This document shows positions 1 through 8,424 of a DNA stretch of 64,000 bases, piece after piece. A program made the position numbers and the translations under genes. How positions within the stretch are numbered: the first letter of the stretch is position 1; each line of letters begins with the position of its first letter. The notes under the pieces are model-generated. The model was not told the DNA's origin and made no database searches. It saw only the letters and a list, made by a program, of their open reading frames with translations. The DNA comes from Calothrix sp. PCC 6303 (lineage in GTDB: Bacteria; Cyanobacteriota; Cyanobacteriia; Cyanobacteriales; Nostocaceae): NCBI RefSeq assembly GCF_000317435.1, contig NC_019751.1:1736001-1800000 (forward strand), given 5' to 3'.

Positions 1-232
1 TTTGATTAACCAGTTCGATCCTGACTTTCATGTCAGCCATAAAAACGCTACAGTCACCACCCCGTAAATGAGAGCGTAAGCGTGAGTATGTGTTTCCAGA
101 TATCAGATTATGTTGCTTGCTACCTCCAGACATGGCAAATACTTGCCCACCAAAGTATTCGTGACGAATTTCGCTGGTTTGTTCTAACTTCAGGTATTCT
201 TCGATGGTGAACATGTTTACAGGGGACTGCAT
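1..232 (-). CDS. Uma2-family (DUF820) endonuclease-like protein, partial
   Basis: The reverse strand reads MQSPVNMFTIEEYLKLEQ, then residues such as EIRHEYFGGQVFAMSGGS and N-x-x-S-G-N, and runs off the window edge after 77 codons. The opening with a short helix (EEYL), then HEYxxGxVxxMSGG, then a segment ending in D-M-K-V-R is the usual N-terminal half of the Uma2/DUF820 family, a PD-(D/E)xK nuclease-fold family greatly expanded in cyanobacteria and of unknown biological role. The catalytic part is mostly outside the window. The start is ATG at 232; a second in-frame Met six codons on is also possible. Family call good, function unknown. Confidence 0.8.
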   Translation of the reverse strand, partial: MQSPVNMFTIEEYLKLEQTSEIRHEYFGGQVFAMSGGSKQHNLISGNTYSRLRSHLRGGDCSVFMADMKVRIELVNQ

Positions 233-587
233 AATTTTTCCCTTGATTTTTATTATAAAGTAATACTTTTCTCTATTGTCCCATAATCGCTAAAGGGCAG
301 GCACGCGATATTGCTTCCTAATACATCAAGGCATTAGTGAGTGTTCATTATTGGGCTTTTTATGGTTCAATAGTGGTCTGTTTATTTACGCCAACCTTTA
401 CTAGGTAGACTACTTGGGGTTTGAATACTGTAAATATTTACGCAAAAAATAATCTAACAGTCTTGTCAAGCCTAACTTTAGTTAAACTTGATTACAAAGT
501 GGAAACATATGCATCACAGCGTGATAGGTTTTGAGCATACTCAGCAACTACTCGGATTTAACAGACCCAACTTAGGAGACGTAAAAA
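233..587. other. Divergent intergenic region
   Basis: This spacer separates the reverse Uma2-like gene from the forward small gene at 588. It should hold promoters for both. The only structure I see is a short inverted repeat ATCAC-AGC-GTGAT at 513-525, about 60 nt before the forward start. No gene or RNA is recognised. Confidence 0.4.
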
Positions 588-794
588 GTGACAACAGAAT
601 CCAGCTTCCAAAAGGGTAAAGAAATCGTACGCGAAGACTTTAGCGAGTACGTAGCCCATCTCCAGCTTCACATGGCACTACAAGCACGTAATTTGGTACC
701 AACTTTGAACCATACTACTGAAGGTAGTAGAGAAAAATTGTTGCATCAAACTCAAGCTGATTTTGAAAAGCTGATTTCACGGCAAGCAAACTAG
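588..794 (+). CDS. Small conserved-looking hypothetical protein (68 aa)
   Basis: A GTG start at 588 follows the ribosome-binding sequence TAGGAGAC at about 573-580. The 68-residue product is soluble and helical with no signal peptide or membrane segment. It carries an acidic N-terminal half (EIVREDFSEYVAHLQLHMAL) and a Gln/Lys-rich C-terminus. I do not recognise a family. Good spacing of the ribosome site and a clear coding texture support it as real. It stands alone, with a strong hairpin about 280 nt downstream. Confidence 0.6.
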   Translation: MTTESSFQKGKEIVREDFSEYVAHLQLHMALQARNLVPTLNHTTEGSREKLLHQTQADFEKLISRQAN

Positions 795-1245
795 ATAAGT
801 TAGTTAAGAGAAGTAAAAAGAAGCATAATAGTGTTTCTTTGCAACGAGTCTTACACTTGATAAAATATGCGTTAACTGCCGACATATCCATTACCCTAAA
901 GCACGGCTCTATCCTACTTTCCGACTCATCGGAATTGACGTATGTCATAGTTAATTAGCTTCACTGAAGTTAATTAGCTTCAAAGCTGCACTCAATACAT
1001 TAACCCAATTTTTTCAAAAATTTGAGGTTGCTAAATTATTTGAGCAAAAATAAAATATAATGGGATTAATGAAAGCGGACTTGACAAAACTGGCAAAATA
1101 GCCATTGCAGGTCTGCTTTTAAATCTATATATCAATGATTATTCTTTAGGAACAGTGATAAAACACTAAAAACCGTTATTATCATTAGTGAAACATATAT
1201 TTACTTTACCCAGTTAACTCAAGCTGAATGGCGGCTTAAATCAAG
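795..1245. other. Intergenic region with short direct repeat and hairpin
   Basis: No gene is supported here. A roughly 14-base direct repeat (AGTTAATTAGCTTCA) occurs twice in tandem around 948-981. A strong hairpin follows at 1072-1120 (separate entry). The reverse-strand reading frame at 715-948 overlaps the upstream gene and has no protein-like features. Confidence 0.4.
1072..1124 (+). terminator. Hairpin with T-rich tail (terminator or sRNA 3' end)
   Basis: AAAGCGGACTTG pairs with CAGGTCTGCTTT (12 bp including two G-T pairs). Inside the loop TGGC pairs with GCCA. A TTTT run follows. It lies 278 nt after the stop of the gene at 588, so it may end a long 3' UTR or a separate small RNA. Confidence 0.55.
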
Positions 1246-2502
1246 ATGGCTCCATTATTACCCCAAAATCTCAGCGTTGCTATCCGACCAGTACAATACC
1301 GGGACTTGGATAGTATTGATCGCCTCAATCAAGAGTCCTTTACAGCTTGTACTCCAGAGGGAGAAGGCTCTGATAAGCAGCAAATGCAGTGGCTGCGTCG
1401 TTGGTATGGCTTGCTAAAATTTGCAAGTTGGTTCCCCAATCCGCTGAGATACCGTTTGTGCGCTTATGTTGCCGAACAGGGACGGGTGCTGTTGGGGATG
1501 ATTAAAGTCTCACCGTTCAACCGCACGCGTAGTACCTGGAGAGTAGATCAGGTTCTTCTCGAAAGGGGTCAGGCACGCTTGGGGGTAGGTTCACAACTTT
1601 TACGCTACTGCTTTGAGTCAATTTTAGAAGCCCGAACTTGGATTCTTGAAGTCAATATTAATGATAAGGATGCTTTAGCTCTTTATCGTAAAAATGGTTT
1701 CCAACGTCTTGCGGAAATTACTTATTGGGAAATTACGCCTGAGTTGTTGTCAGATCTGGCGCAGTCGGAGCCGGATTTACCCAACTTGTTACCTGTGAGT
1801 AATGCTGATGCTCAACTATTGTATCAACTAGATACAGCATCAATGCCCCCATTGGTACGTCAGGTATTTGATCGACAAACCCATGATTTTAAAACCACTT
1901 TTTTTGAAGCATTAACTCATGCTGCCAAACAATGGCTAAATCAAGTAGAAGTTGTTAGTGGTTATGTATTTGAACCTCAACGTAAAGCTGCGATTGGTTA
2001 TTTTGAGATTGTGTTGCACCGCAAAGGGAAGGCAGCACACACGGCAACACTGACGGTTCACCCAGCATACACTTGGTTATATCCAGAGTTGTTATCACAA
2101 CTTGCTCATGTTGTCCAGGAGTTTCCTAAGCAGTCGTTAAAAATTGCGTCGGCTGATTATCTCCCAGAAGGAGAAGAATATTTGGAGCGAATTGGTGCAA
2201 ACAGAATTGAACATACATTAATTATGTCTCGCTCGGTGTGGCACAAAGTCAGGGAGTCCAAATTTGTCTCTTTGGAAGGAATTCAATTACCAGAGATGTT
2301 ACAAGGGTTGCAACCAGCGCGTAAGCCAATTCCTGGGGGAATGTCTTGGCAAGAGCCGAAAAACAAGCTGAAAGAGCAAATTATCAAAAAGAATTCTGTG
2401 AATAATTCGGTTATGTTTCCTTACAAACCCTGTAATGTAGAGTTATCAACTGGTAACAGTGAAGTACCTCAAGGGCAGCAGGAGCCACGTAGTGGTTCAT
2501 GA
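1246..2502 (+). CDS. GNAT-family N-acetyltransferase, two-domain
   Basis: This 418-residue protein begins with a GNAT fold: residues about 8-160 carry the acceptor region, the acetyl-CoA loop around GQARLGVGSQLLRYC and the late strand/helix WILEVNINDKDALALYRKNGFQRL, which is classic GNAT motif B. The C-terminal 250 residues look like a second, degenerate acetyltransferase-like half (IGYFEIVLHRKGKAAHTATLTVHP) followed by a basic, low-complexity tail. The substrate cannot be told. Its 3' end overlaps the next gene (ruvX) by 11 nt, suggesting translational coupling, and the order GNAT - ruvX - DUF3727 - yqeG suggests one transcription unit. Confidence 0.85.
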   Translation: MAPLLPQNLSVAIRPVQYRDLDSIDRLNQESFTACTPEGEGSDKQQMQWLRRWYGLLKFASWFPNPLRYRLCAYVAEQGRVLLGMIKVSPFNRTRSTWRVDQVLLERGQARLGVGSQLLRYCFESILEARTWILEVNINDKDALALYRKNGFQRLAEITYWEITPELLSDLAQSEPDLPNLLPVSNADAQLLYQLDTASMPPLVRQVFDRQTHDFKTTFFEALTHAAKQWLNQVEVVSGYVFEPQRKAAIGYFEIVLHRKGKAAHTATLTVHPAYTWLYPELLSQLAHVVQEFPKQSLKIASADYLPEGEEYLERIGANRIEHTLIMSRSVWHKVRESKFVSLEGIQLPEMLQGLQPARKPIPGGMSWQEPKNKLKEQIIKKNSVNNSVMFPYKPCNVELSTGNSEVPQGQQEPRSGS

Positions 2503-3013
2503 AGATGAAATAATAGTTGAGTCGTTGGGGGAAGAAGTTGTTTCTTCTCCTCAGTCGCAGCAAAAAAACTCTAAGTATGTTTTGGCTTTGGCTTTAGATG
2601 TTGGCACAAAACGCATTGGTGTGGCAGGATGCGATCGCACTGGGTTAATAGCTACTGGAATTACGACAATTGAACGTACCAAGTGGGAATCTGATGTTGA
2701 ACAAATTCGTCAGTTGGTGGAAGAACGTGAAATCAACATTTTAGTAGTTGGTTTGCCCTACTCTATGGATGGTTCCATCGGGTTTCAAGCCAAACAAACT
2801 CAAAAATTCGCCAAAAAACTTAGTAAAATTCTGAAGTTGCCTGTGGAATATGTCGATGAGCGGTTAACTTCCTACCAAGCAGAACAGATGCTACTAGCAG
2901 AAAGAAAATCCCCCTCACGTCATAAAGGATTAATCGATCGTAAAGCCGCAGCCTTGATTCTGCAACAGTGGCTAGATGCTCGTAAGATAAATGTGGAAAA
3001 TCGGAAATATTAA
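2492..3013 (+). CDS. ruvX: RuvX/YqgF-type nuclease (putative pre-16S rRNA nuclease)
   Basis: The RNase H-like fold is visible: ALALDVGTKRIGVAGCD carries the first catalytic Asp, ILVVGLPYSMDGS is the middle strand with the conserved GLP, and VEYVDERLTSYQAEQML carries the DER(L/F)TS motif with the acidic residue. In bacteria the family is linked to 16S rRNA 5' maturation and annotated as a Holliday-junction resolvase homologue. I prefer the GTG at 2492, which has AGGAG seven bases upstream and overlaps the GNAT stop by 11 nt; an upstream GTG at 2459 would give 184 residues. Even so the N-terminus is about 25 residues longer than the catalytic core needs. Confidence 0.88.
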   Translation: MVHEDEIIVESLGEEVVSSPQSQQKNSKYVLALALDVGTKRIGVAGCDRTGLIATGITTIERTKWESDVEQIRQLVEEREINILVVGLPYSMDGSIGFQAKQTQKFAKKLSKILKLPVEYVDERLTSYQAEQMLLAERKSPSRHKGLIDRKAAALILQQWLDARKINVENRKY

Positions 3014-3242
3014 ACCTCTGCTGAAAACTGCGTAAGTAAGAGCAAATAGCCGTACTCCCAAACACAGATGCAAACTACACCCCTACCCCTGATTCTGAGT
3101 TTTTCGTAAAGTTCCAAGCAACCGTGATATTCTGAAATCTAATACTAGTGGTAATGAAATTAAATTGACCGTTAAATTTAACCAACAACGAGTTAGTTGA
3201 TTCATGCGATCGCTAGTAGTTATTAAGTCATATACCTTGGCT

Positions 3243-3815
3243 ATGTTTTCCTCTCAATTTCCCGAAGACAATGACAACGATCAAAATGCCTCCATCACTT
3301 TAACAGATGAGCAAGGACGGCTACTAGATTGTTATGTCGAACACTCGCTTCTAGTAGAAGGGCAAGAGTACGTCTTACTTCTGCCTGTTGACTCCCCTGT
3401 CGAGATTTTTGCTTGGCAGGGTGATGATGAGGAAGAAGAAGCAATTTTAGTGGAAGATGATGCTACCATTGACGAAATTTTTGCTACAGCACAAGCTGTC
3501 CTTTCTGAGCAAAATTTAGCCCTCAAAAATACAGCGTATGCACTCACCGTCGCAGGGGAACTACCACCTGTTGAAGAGTCTGAACTCTTCACCCTCGAAA
3601 TTGAAGACGATAATGCCGATTTAGAACCGGAACAACTTCAGTTGCTTGCCACTTTCTACCACGAAGAACAAGAGTATTCAATTTATACACCACTCGATCC
3701 ACTTCTGTTTTTTGCACGCACAAGCAAATCAGGTAAACCAGAACTTTTATCACCCGAAGAATTCCGTAAGGTTCAACCGCTTTTAGAAGAACAGTTATTC
3801 AATGAAGTTGAATAA
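3243..3815 (+). CDS. DUF3727 (DUF1292-like) family protein
   Basis: A strongly acidic soluble protein with two related halves. Each half has the pattern 'LTDEQGRxLxCYVEHSL..GQEYVLLLPVDSPVEIFAW' or its shorter echo 'FYHEEQEYSIYTPLDPLLFFA'. This is the DUF1292-like repeat arrangement of the cyanobacterial and plastid DUF3727 family. The function is unknown. In cyanobacteria this gene is often found between ruvX/yqgF and yqeG, exactly as here. I favour the ATG at 3243 (MFSSQFPEDND), because the 13 residues added by the ATG at 3204 look non-conserved. Confidence 0.85.
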   Translation: MFSSQFPEDNDNDQNASITLTDEQGRLLDCYVEHSLLVEGQEYVLLLPVDSPVEIFAWQGDDEEEEAILVEDDATIDEIFATAQAVLSEQNLALKNTAYALTVAGELPPVEESELFTLEIEDDNADLEPEQLQLLATFYHEEQEYSIYTPLDPLLFFARTSKSGKPELLSPEEFRKVQPLLEEQLFNEVE

Positions 3816-4018
3816 ATTAGAAATTCAAAATCAAAAATTAAAAAGAGATTTTGCTTAACTTTGTTTTGATCCCGTTGGCGGTAGAACTGATGAGAAAATA
3901 GGGAATAGGAGCGAAATTTATTCCTTCAGCCTTTTACAGGTTGGGGGAATCTGTCGTAAAGTAGGATCCTGGAAAATTTAGAACTGGTTTTCTGACTGTA
4001 GACAATTAATAATTAATT

Positions 4019-4576
4019 ATGACTTGGAACAATCTGTTACAGCCCGATTTAATTTTAGAAGCACCAATTCTCGATTTAACACCAGGGATGATTCAAAAAT
4101 ATGGTTTAAAAGGCTTAGTTTTGGATGTGGATGAAACCTTGGTACCAATGAAAACGGCTGAAGTGTCCACTGAATTACGAGGGTGGATTGAGGAAATTAG
4201 AAAAGTTGCTAGTTTGTGTTTAGTTAGTAATAACATCAGCGAAAATCGCATTGGTGGAATTGCTCGCTCTTTAGATCTACCTTACTACTTAGGTGCTGCT
4301 AAACCATCTCGCCGCAAAATTCGAGCAGCATTGCAACAAATGGATTTACCTGTTAACGAAGTGGGGATGGTAGGCGATCGCTTGTTTACAGATGTTGTTG
4401 CTGGGAACCGATTGGGAATGTTTACAATCCTAGTTGACCCAATCATACATCCTGGTGCCGCACTGCGATCGCATCCCATCCAAAACCTGGAAGTTTTGAT
4501 TTCCCAAATTTTAGGTGTATCGATTCCAGCTAAGAAACAAAGAGTTACAGGTGTTCACAAATCTTCAGATAATTAA
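4019..4576 (+). CDS. YqeG-family HAD phosphatase (class IIIA)
   Basis: The HAD motifs are clear: motif I LDVDETLVPM (DxDxT), motif II with the phosphate-binding Ser/Asn in CLVSNN, and motif III/IV in MVGDRLFTDVVAGNRLGM, with K109-like lysine near AAKPSRRK. At 185 residues it fits the YqeG/GEP4 group. Eukaryotic GEP4/PTPMT1-type members dephosphorylate phosphatidylglycerol phosphate, so a role in PG synthesis is possible but is inference. It follows the DUF3727 gene after about 200 nt, and a strong hairpin lies 130 nt after the stop. Confidence 0.88.
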   Translation: MTWNNLLQPDLILEAPILDLTPGMIQKYGLKGLVLDVDETLVPMKTAEVSTELRGWIEEIRKVASLCLVSNNISENRIGGIARSLDLPYYLGAAKPSRRKIRAALQQMDLPVNEVGMVGDRLFTDVVAGNRLGMFTILVDPIIHPGAALRSHPIQNLEVLISQILGVSIPAKKQRVTGVHKSSDN

Positions 4577-4709
4577 ACTCTCAGCAACAATTATAAAGAA
4601 AACATTAAGGAAATCTTTTTGGGGATCAAAATCTGCGAATATAAATACTAGTTAAAACGGGGTCAAAAAACATAAAAACCCTGAAAGTTAATAAGTCATT
4701 ATATAGCCT

Positions 4710-4758
4710 GTAAAGCGTCGGTTCTCACCTATAGAGAACTGGCGCTTTACGCATTTAG
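4710..4758 (+). terminator. Long hairpin downstream of yqeG
   Basis: GTAAAGCGTCGGTTCTC pairs with GAGAACTGGCGCTTTAC over 17 positions (two of them G-T) around a 7-base loop. A weak T-rich stretch follows. It could end the ruvX-yqeG unit or be a stable small RNA. Confidence 0.55.
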
Positions 4759-4777
4759 AGTTTTTACGTTTATAGTC

Positions 4778-4844
4778 GGTGCGTGACGCAATTCCAGATT
4801 AATCTTGATATCCGAGAATTGTTCCTAGCGTCACACACCCTACG
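4778..4844. repeat. Short inverted-repeat element, copy 1 (GGTGCGTGAC...GTCACACACC)
   Basis: The ends GGTGCGTGAC and GTCACACACC are near-perfect inverted repeats about 43 nt apart, followed by CTAC. A second copy with the same ends lies at 18162-18224 and a half-copy near 19063. The interior sequences differ, so the ends are the conserved part. Confidence 0.6.
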
Positions 4845-4861
4845 TATTAATGCTAAGTTGC

Positions 4862-5854
4862 TTACTTCACAAACTTTGGCATCACTTCCGCAGCAGTAAA
4901 AATACCGTGGATTCCCCGTTGATGTAGTTGCATCCCGGCTTTGAGATAACCAAAAGCAGGTCCACAAACATTAGCTGCCATACTAGTTTCATCACCCAAA
5001 GTAAAAGTATGGGTGGAAATCTTACCTTCAAAAGTGCGTCCAGTGACTTTGACGTTGGTGCTGAGGGGTTTTTTGGGATTGCGAGTATCCACAATGCCTC
5101 CAACTGTAACGCGATCGCGTCCACAAATTCCTGCCAATTCCAACATTACATCATCCGCATGTTCCATATTCTCCAACTTGAGAATACCGTTAGTTTTATC
5201 TAACAACGCTTCCACCTCAGCGTCAGTCATTGCCCTGGCAACATCAACACTGTAACCTGGCATATGTCCAATATCTTCCCGTACAGTTGCCCGGTATGCC
5301 TCCCAGTTAGCAATTCCCACACCAAAAGTAATCTCAACTTGGTGAACTTCCGCATAACTTTGTGCCGCTAAGGCAGCCGCCGCAGTTAGTAATCCAGGTG
5401 TTGCTCCGCACCCAGTCATATAAGTAATTCCCGCTGCTCGGAGTTCCTCACCCATTGCCAACAGTTGCTCAACCGCCGTGGTGCGCTTGATTGCATCCAC
5501 CAAAACACCGCGCCAACCAGCTTGAATAAATTGCTTGGTGACAGAAGGTATAAAATCATTAGGCAAATTTGGCAAAGCCAGAAAATATCCATCCACCTGA
5601 TGATTCCCATCCAGCAAATCCTCAATGCTGTGGTTAGATAAGGTTCCAAATGGTTCAAAGTATCCTACAGAACCCCGTGCTTGATAGTTTTCAATACATT
5701 CCTTCGCGGCTAAACCGTCATTTGCATATGCAAAACCAGCCTTATCTGCTGCTGCCACCAAAATCATTTCACTTTTTGGAGCCAGTACACAAGCCGCAGC
5801 TTGTCCTAGTCCACCGAAACCTAATACTCCAATCCGCGCTTGTTTTGCATTCAT
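4862..5854 (-). CDS. Saccharopine dehydrogenase-like NAD(P)-binding oxidoreductase
   Basis: The N-terminus is a Rossmann fold with the nucleotide loop [12 protein letters not shown] (residues about 7-18). The middle contains [23 protein letters not shown], the conserved Gly-rich segment of the saccharopine-dehydrogenase/homospermidine-synthase-like group. The product is about 330 residues. Substrate unknown. I chose the ATG at 5854, immediately before the first Rossmann strand; in-frame starts at 5887 and 5896 add 11-14 residues of unconvincing sequence. The gene stands alone, with a stem-loop repeat about 160 nt upstream of its start. Confidence 0.7.
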   Translation of the reverse strand: MNAKQARIGVLGFGGLGQAAACVLAPKSEMILVAAADKAGFAYANDGLAAKECIENYQARGSVGYFEPFGTLSNHSIEDLLDGNHQVDGYFLALPNLPNDFIPSVTKQFIQAGWRGVLVDAIKRTTAVEQLLAMGEELRAAGITYMTGCGATPGLLTAAAALAAQSYAEVHQVEITFGVGIANWEAYRATVREDIGHMPGYSVDVARAMTDAEVEALLDKTNGILKLENMEHADDVMLELAGICGRDRVTVGGIVDTRNPKKPLSTNVKVTGRTFEGKISTHTFTLGDETSMAANVCGPAFGYLKAGMQLHQRGIHGIFTAAEVMPKFVK

Positions 5855-5896
5855 AGTCAATTTGGATTTACCTAATACAATTGCCATAACTCCCAC

Positions 5897-6734
5897 TAAA
5901 TTTTATTATCCGGCGGATCTTACTTTCCCATCAGTTTCTTGGTGAAAAATTTCGTTTTAAGTTCTAAAACTCCTCCATCATCAAAACCTGGAGTATGTCA
6001 CTCATTAAAACAAGTGGCAGGTTTTGGGAGTCGGATGATCTCCAAAACCTGCCTTGTCTGTAGCTTGTCTCAAAAACCCCTACTGCCTTCTTCGAGGAAA
6101 ACGACAGTTGTCAAGATAGACGAGGTTTAGGTAAATTTTTGATAAGATTAGCGATTATGAAAGCAGAAAACCCCATACCTAGGGAAAATAATAATAAATA
6201 TTTTCAATAATTTTCATCTAATTCAACCTCTTAATAATTGACATATCTGGCTGTATCCCTTACCTGTAGTGCTTTTGCCACTAATCAGGACACCTAATTT
6301 TCATGCTTGACTAATGTCAAAGGTTAAGGGAAACTTACATATATCAGCAGTAAAAACTAGACAAGATCATAATTTTTGTAAATTTTCTGAGACATATTTA
6401 TTTGGGAGATACAACATTAATAGACAAACCACAAGTTTGTAATTAAAGCTTCCGATAGCTAAATTTTAGCTAAAACAACAGAAGCCCCACATCTATACTG
6501 TAATTAGGCGGCACATTTTGTTAGACATCTGTCCCATAAAAGCCACCTTTTAATAAATTTATAGTCTGCGATAAGGCATCACGTAGACTCAAAACTAGAA
6601 CTCAACACCTCCTCAGCAATAGCCGGAATAGTTGAGAAACCTATACTGTATGTATGCTTACACCAGTATTAGGAGATGTCACCCTTCTGCTACACCAGTA
6701 CATTGTGAGCGTACTTAATTATGGTTGGCAAAAT
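5897..6734. other. Long intergenic region between divergent genes
   Basis: I find no gene in this roughly 840-nt spacer. It contains the conserved stem-loop repeat at 6016-6058 and a small palindrome (TAGCTAAA-T-TTTAGCTA) near 6458-6474. The rest is AT-rich. The part near 6570-6640 may hold the promoter of the DUF2997 operon. The short frame at 5939-6130 runs through the stem-loop and is not credible. Confidence 0.4.
6016..6058 (-). repeat. Conserved stem-loop repeat, copy 1 (loop GAGTCGGATGA)
   Basis: GGCAGGTTTTGG pairs perfectly with CCAAAACCTGCC (12 bp) around the 14-base loop GAGTCGGATGATCT, followed by TTGTC. A second copy at 54011-54053 keeps the loop GAGTCGGATGA and the TTGTC flank while the stem sequence varies. 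Both copies sit 100-170 nt upstream of a reverse-strand gene, so the transcribed strand may be the minus strand. Confidence 0.65.
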
Positions 6735-6944
6735 ATGGAAACATTAGAATTTATCATTTATCCGGATGGACGGGTACAAGAAAAAGTCACTGGCATTGTT
6801 GGGGCTTCCTGTGCTGAAGTAACTGCGGCAATCGAAGCGCAGTTAGGAAAAGTGGTAAATCAGCAGCCAACCTCAGAATTTTTTGCCAAACAACACCTGT
6901 CATCAGAATTGGCAAATACACAATCCGCTTTCAGTGATTGGTAA
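6735..6944 (+). CDS. DUF2997 family protein
   Basis: From the ATG at 6735 the product is 69 residues: METLEFIIYPDGRVQEKV, then GASCAEVTAAIEAQLGKV. This matches the short DUF2997 family, found in cyanobacteria beside DUF1257. A longer frame from 6654 adds 27 residues with no family resemblance, so I reject that start. It is the first gene of a three-gene set with Ycf35 and a ferredoxin (gaps of 35 nt and a 1-nt overlap). Function unknown. Confidence 0.85.
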   Translation: METLEFIIYPDGRVQEKVTGIVGASCAEVTAAIEAQLGKVVNQQPTSEFFAKQHLSSELANTQSAFSDW

Positions 6945-6979
6945 ATTGTCCAAACTAGTTGTATAAAATAAAAAACATC

Positions 6980-7366
6980 ATGTCACACTTTAGTCAAATC
7001 AAGACCCAAATTCGTAACCTTGATTCTTTAAAAGATGCGTTAAATGATTTAAATGTGGATTGGAAATCGGGTCCAAGTCAGGTGCGTGGTTATCGCGGTC
7101 AAACCCATGATGCAGAAGTTACCATCCAGCAGGAAAATGGTTATGATGTTGGCTTCAGATGGAATGGTCAAGAATACGAGTTGGTGGCTGATTTACAATA
7201 TTGGCAACAAGATTTATCAGTAGAAGGATTTCTACGTCAAATTACGCAGCGTTATGCTTTCCACACTGTAATGAAAGAAACCGCCCGTGCCGGGTTTCAA
7301 GTTGCAGAACAACAAAAAAATGAAGATGGTTCAATCCGCTTGGTAGTGCAGCGCTGGAGTGCGTAA
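6980..7366 (+). CDS. ycf35: Ycf35 / DUF1257 family protein
   Basis: The 128-residue product starts MSHFSQIKTQIRNLDSLKDAL and contains QVRGYRGQTHDAEVTI, DVGFRWNGQEYELVADLQYW and FLRQITQRYAFHTVM. This is the Ycf35 family, encoded in cyanobacterial genomes and red-algal plastids. Its biochemical role is unknown. I chose the ATG at 6980; an upstream extension to 6959 is not family-like. The stop codon overlaps the start of the ferredoxin gene (TAATG arrangement at 7364-7368), so translation of the two is probably coupled. Confidence 0.9.
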   Translation: MSHFSQIKTQIRNLDSLKDALNDLNVDWKSGPSQVRGYRGQTHDAEVTIQQENGYDVGFRWNGQEYELVADLQYWQQDLSVEGFLRQITQRYAFHTVMKETARAGFQVAEQQKNEDGSIRLVVQRWSA

Positions 7367-7830
7367 TGGCTGATTTTGCCCCGTCATCAGACAATCAAGA
7401 AGATGGGCGTTCTGGATTAGAACCGGAACTTGGAGGTTTGTTGCGAGATGAACCCGAACGTTCTGGTTTTGAACCAGAATTGGGTGGTTTCTTCCGCCAA
7501 AAAGGTGTTTATGTTGATGAGATTACCTGTATTGGCTGTAAATACTGTGCCCATGTTGCTAATAACACATTTTATATCGAACCAGACTATGGGCGATCGC
7601 GTGTAGTCAGACAAGATGGTGATTCGGAAGAAATTATCCAAGAAGCAATTGATACTTGTCCAGTTAATTGTATTCAGTGGGTAGATTATACGGAATTAAA
7701 AAAATTGGAAGAAGAACGTAGATTCCAAGTAATTCCAGTAATTGGATATCCGGTGGAAGCAGCTGTAGCTGCAACACAACGACGGCGAAATAAACTTAAA
7801 TCAAAAAATAGTAAAAAGCCGAGTTATTAA
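7366..7830 (+). CDS. 4Fe-4S ferredoxin with N-terminal tandem repeat
   Basis: Residues about 15-48 contain two copies of a short repeat, RSGLEPELGGLLR and RSGFEPELGGFFR. They are followed by KGVYVDEITCIGCKYCAHVA and, later, DTCPVNCIQWV. The CxxCxxC...CPVxC spacing supplies ligands for one cubane cluster; the second ferredoxin motif is absent. The C-terminus is basic. The gene is coupled to ycf35 by a 1-nt overlap, so the electron carrier probably serves the same unknown process. A clear terminator follows at 7919. Confidence 0.9.
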   Translation: MADFAPSSDNQEDGRSGLEPELGGLLRDEPERSGFEPELGGFFRQKGVYVDEITCIGCKYCAHVANNTFYIEPDYGRSRVVRQDGDSEEIIQEAIDTCPVNCIQWVDYTELKKLEEERRFQVIPVIGYPVEAAVAATQRRRNKLKSKNSKKPSY

Positions 7831-7918
7831 TCAGGCTGATGTAGAGATTTCTTCTTGAGGTGGTTGCGTAAGTTGCAACTAATTTGGCAGAGAAAGTTTA
7901 TAAAATTATAGAAGTTTT

Positions 7919-7955
7919 GAGGGCTGTAAAATACAGCCCTTATTTTTATTATTTT
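7919..7955 (+). terminator. Rho-independent terminator after ferredoxin gene
   Basis: GGGCTGTA pairs perfectly with TACAGCCC around a 3-base AAA loop, followed by TTATTTTTATTATTTT. It lies about 90 nt after the stop of the ferredoxin gene and ends the DUF2997-ycf35-ferredoxin unit. Confidence 0.8.
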
Positions 7956-8006
7956 GATGACTAAAACAATTTGAGATTCAGAGACTTGATATAAATTGTA
8001 TAAGTT

Positions 8007-8109
8007 CTGCCAATTTGAAAAACAAGGTGACAGATAGATATTTGTAGAGACGTAGCAGTGCTACGTCTCTAGCATTAAATCTGTTGCAATTATTATTTGA
8101 ATTGGTATA
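8007..8109. mobile_element. MITE-like element, copy 1 (about 100 bp)
   Basis: The element begins CCAATTTGAAAAA and ends TTATTTGAATTGGTA, forming terminal inverted repeats. Its centre is a perfect 12-bp palindrome AGAGACGTAGCA-G-TGCTACGTCTCT. A second, closely similar copy lies at 28405-28511 and the left half of a third at about 26806-26840. It has no coding capacity. Confidence 0.7.
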
Positions 8110-8151
8110 AAACTACAGATTAAGTTTTTTCAAAATCCCATCAGCATAGAT

Positions 8152-8424
8152 TTAGATGTCATGCTGAGAAAGTAAACGCTCAACTTTTGCCTCATCAATT
8201 CGAGCGGTTAGTTTGCGAGTTTCATGTAAATCTCGCATGGTTTTAGCAACTGTGAAACTGGAACCTACAGTAAAGGATAAACCCATACCCATAAAACCTT
8301 TGATCCAATTATTCACAGGTAAATTAACTATACCAATTGTAGTCATGGAGATGGAGAGGATAAACGCAGCCCATGTTTGGATAATCCAAGCAGAACTATC
8401 TTTTTGAGGATTTGGGTGTTTCAT
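8152..8424 (-). CDS. YiaA/YiaB-family inner membrane protein
   Basis: A 90-residue protein with two predicted membrane helices separated by a short turn (TWAAFILSISMTTIGIVNLP and KGFMGMGLSFTVGSSFTVA) and a charged C-terminal tail (KTMRDLHETRKL). The two-helix pattern with W-x-x-x-S-F/I-S and a K-G-F/Y-x-x-M-G motif fits the YiaAB two-helix domain family. Function unknown. The gene stands alone. Confidence 0.8.
   Translation of the reverse strand: MKHPNPQKDSSAWIIQTWAAFILSISMTTIGIVNLPVNNWIKGFMGMGLSFTVGSSFTVAKTMRDLHETRKLTARIDEAKVERLLSQHDI

Noticed and set aside
5939-6130. A 63-codon frame in the 5.9-6.7 kb spacer
   Set aside because: It runs through a perfect 12-bp stem-loop and has a composition unlike neighbouring proteins.
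6420-6545. Possible remnant of an IS200/IS605 (tnpB) end
   Set aside because: Some hairpin-like resemblance (TAGCTAAA palindrome, GAAGCCCC), but no convincing TnpB residues in any frame.
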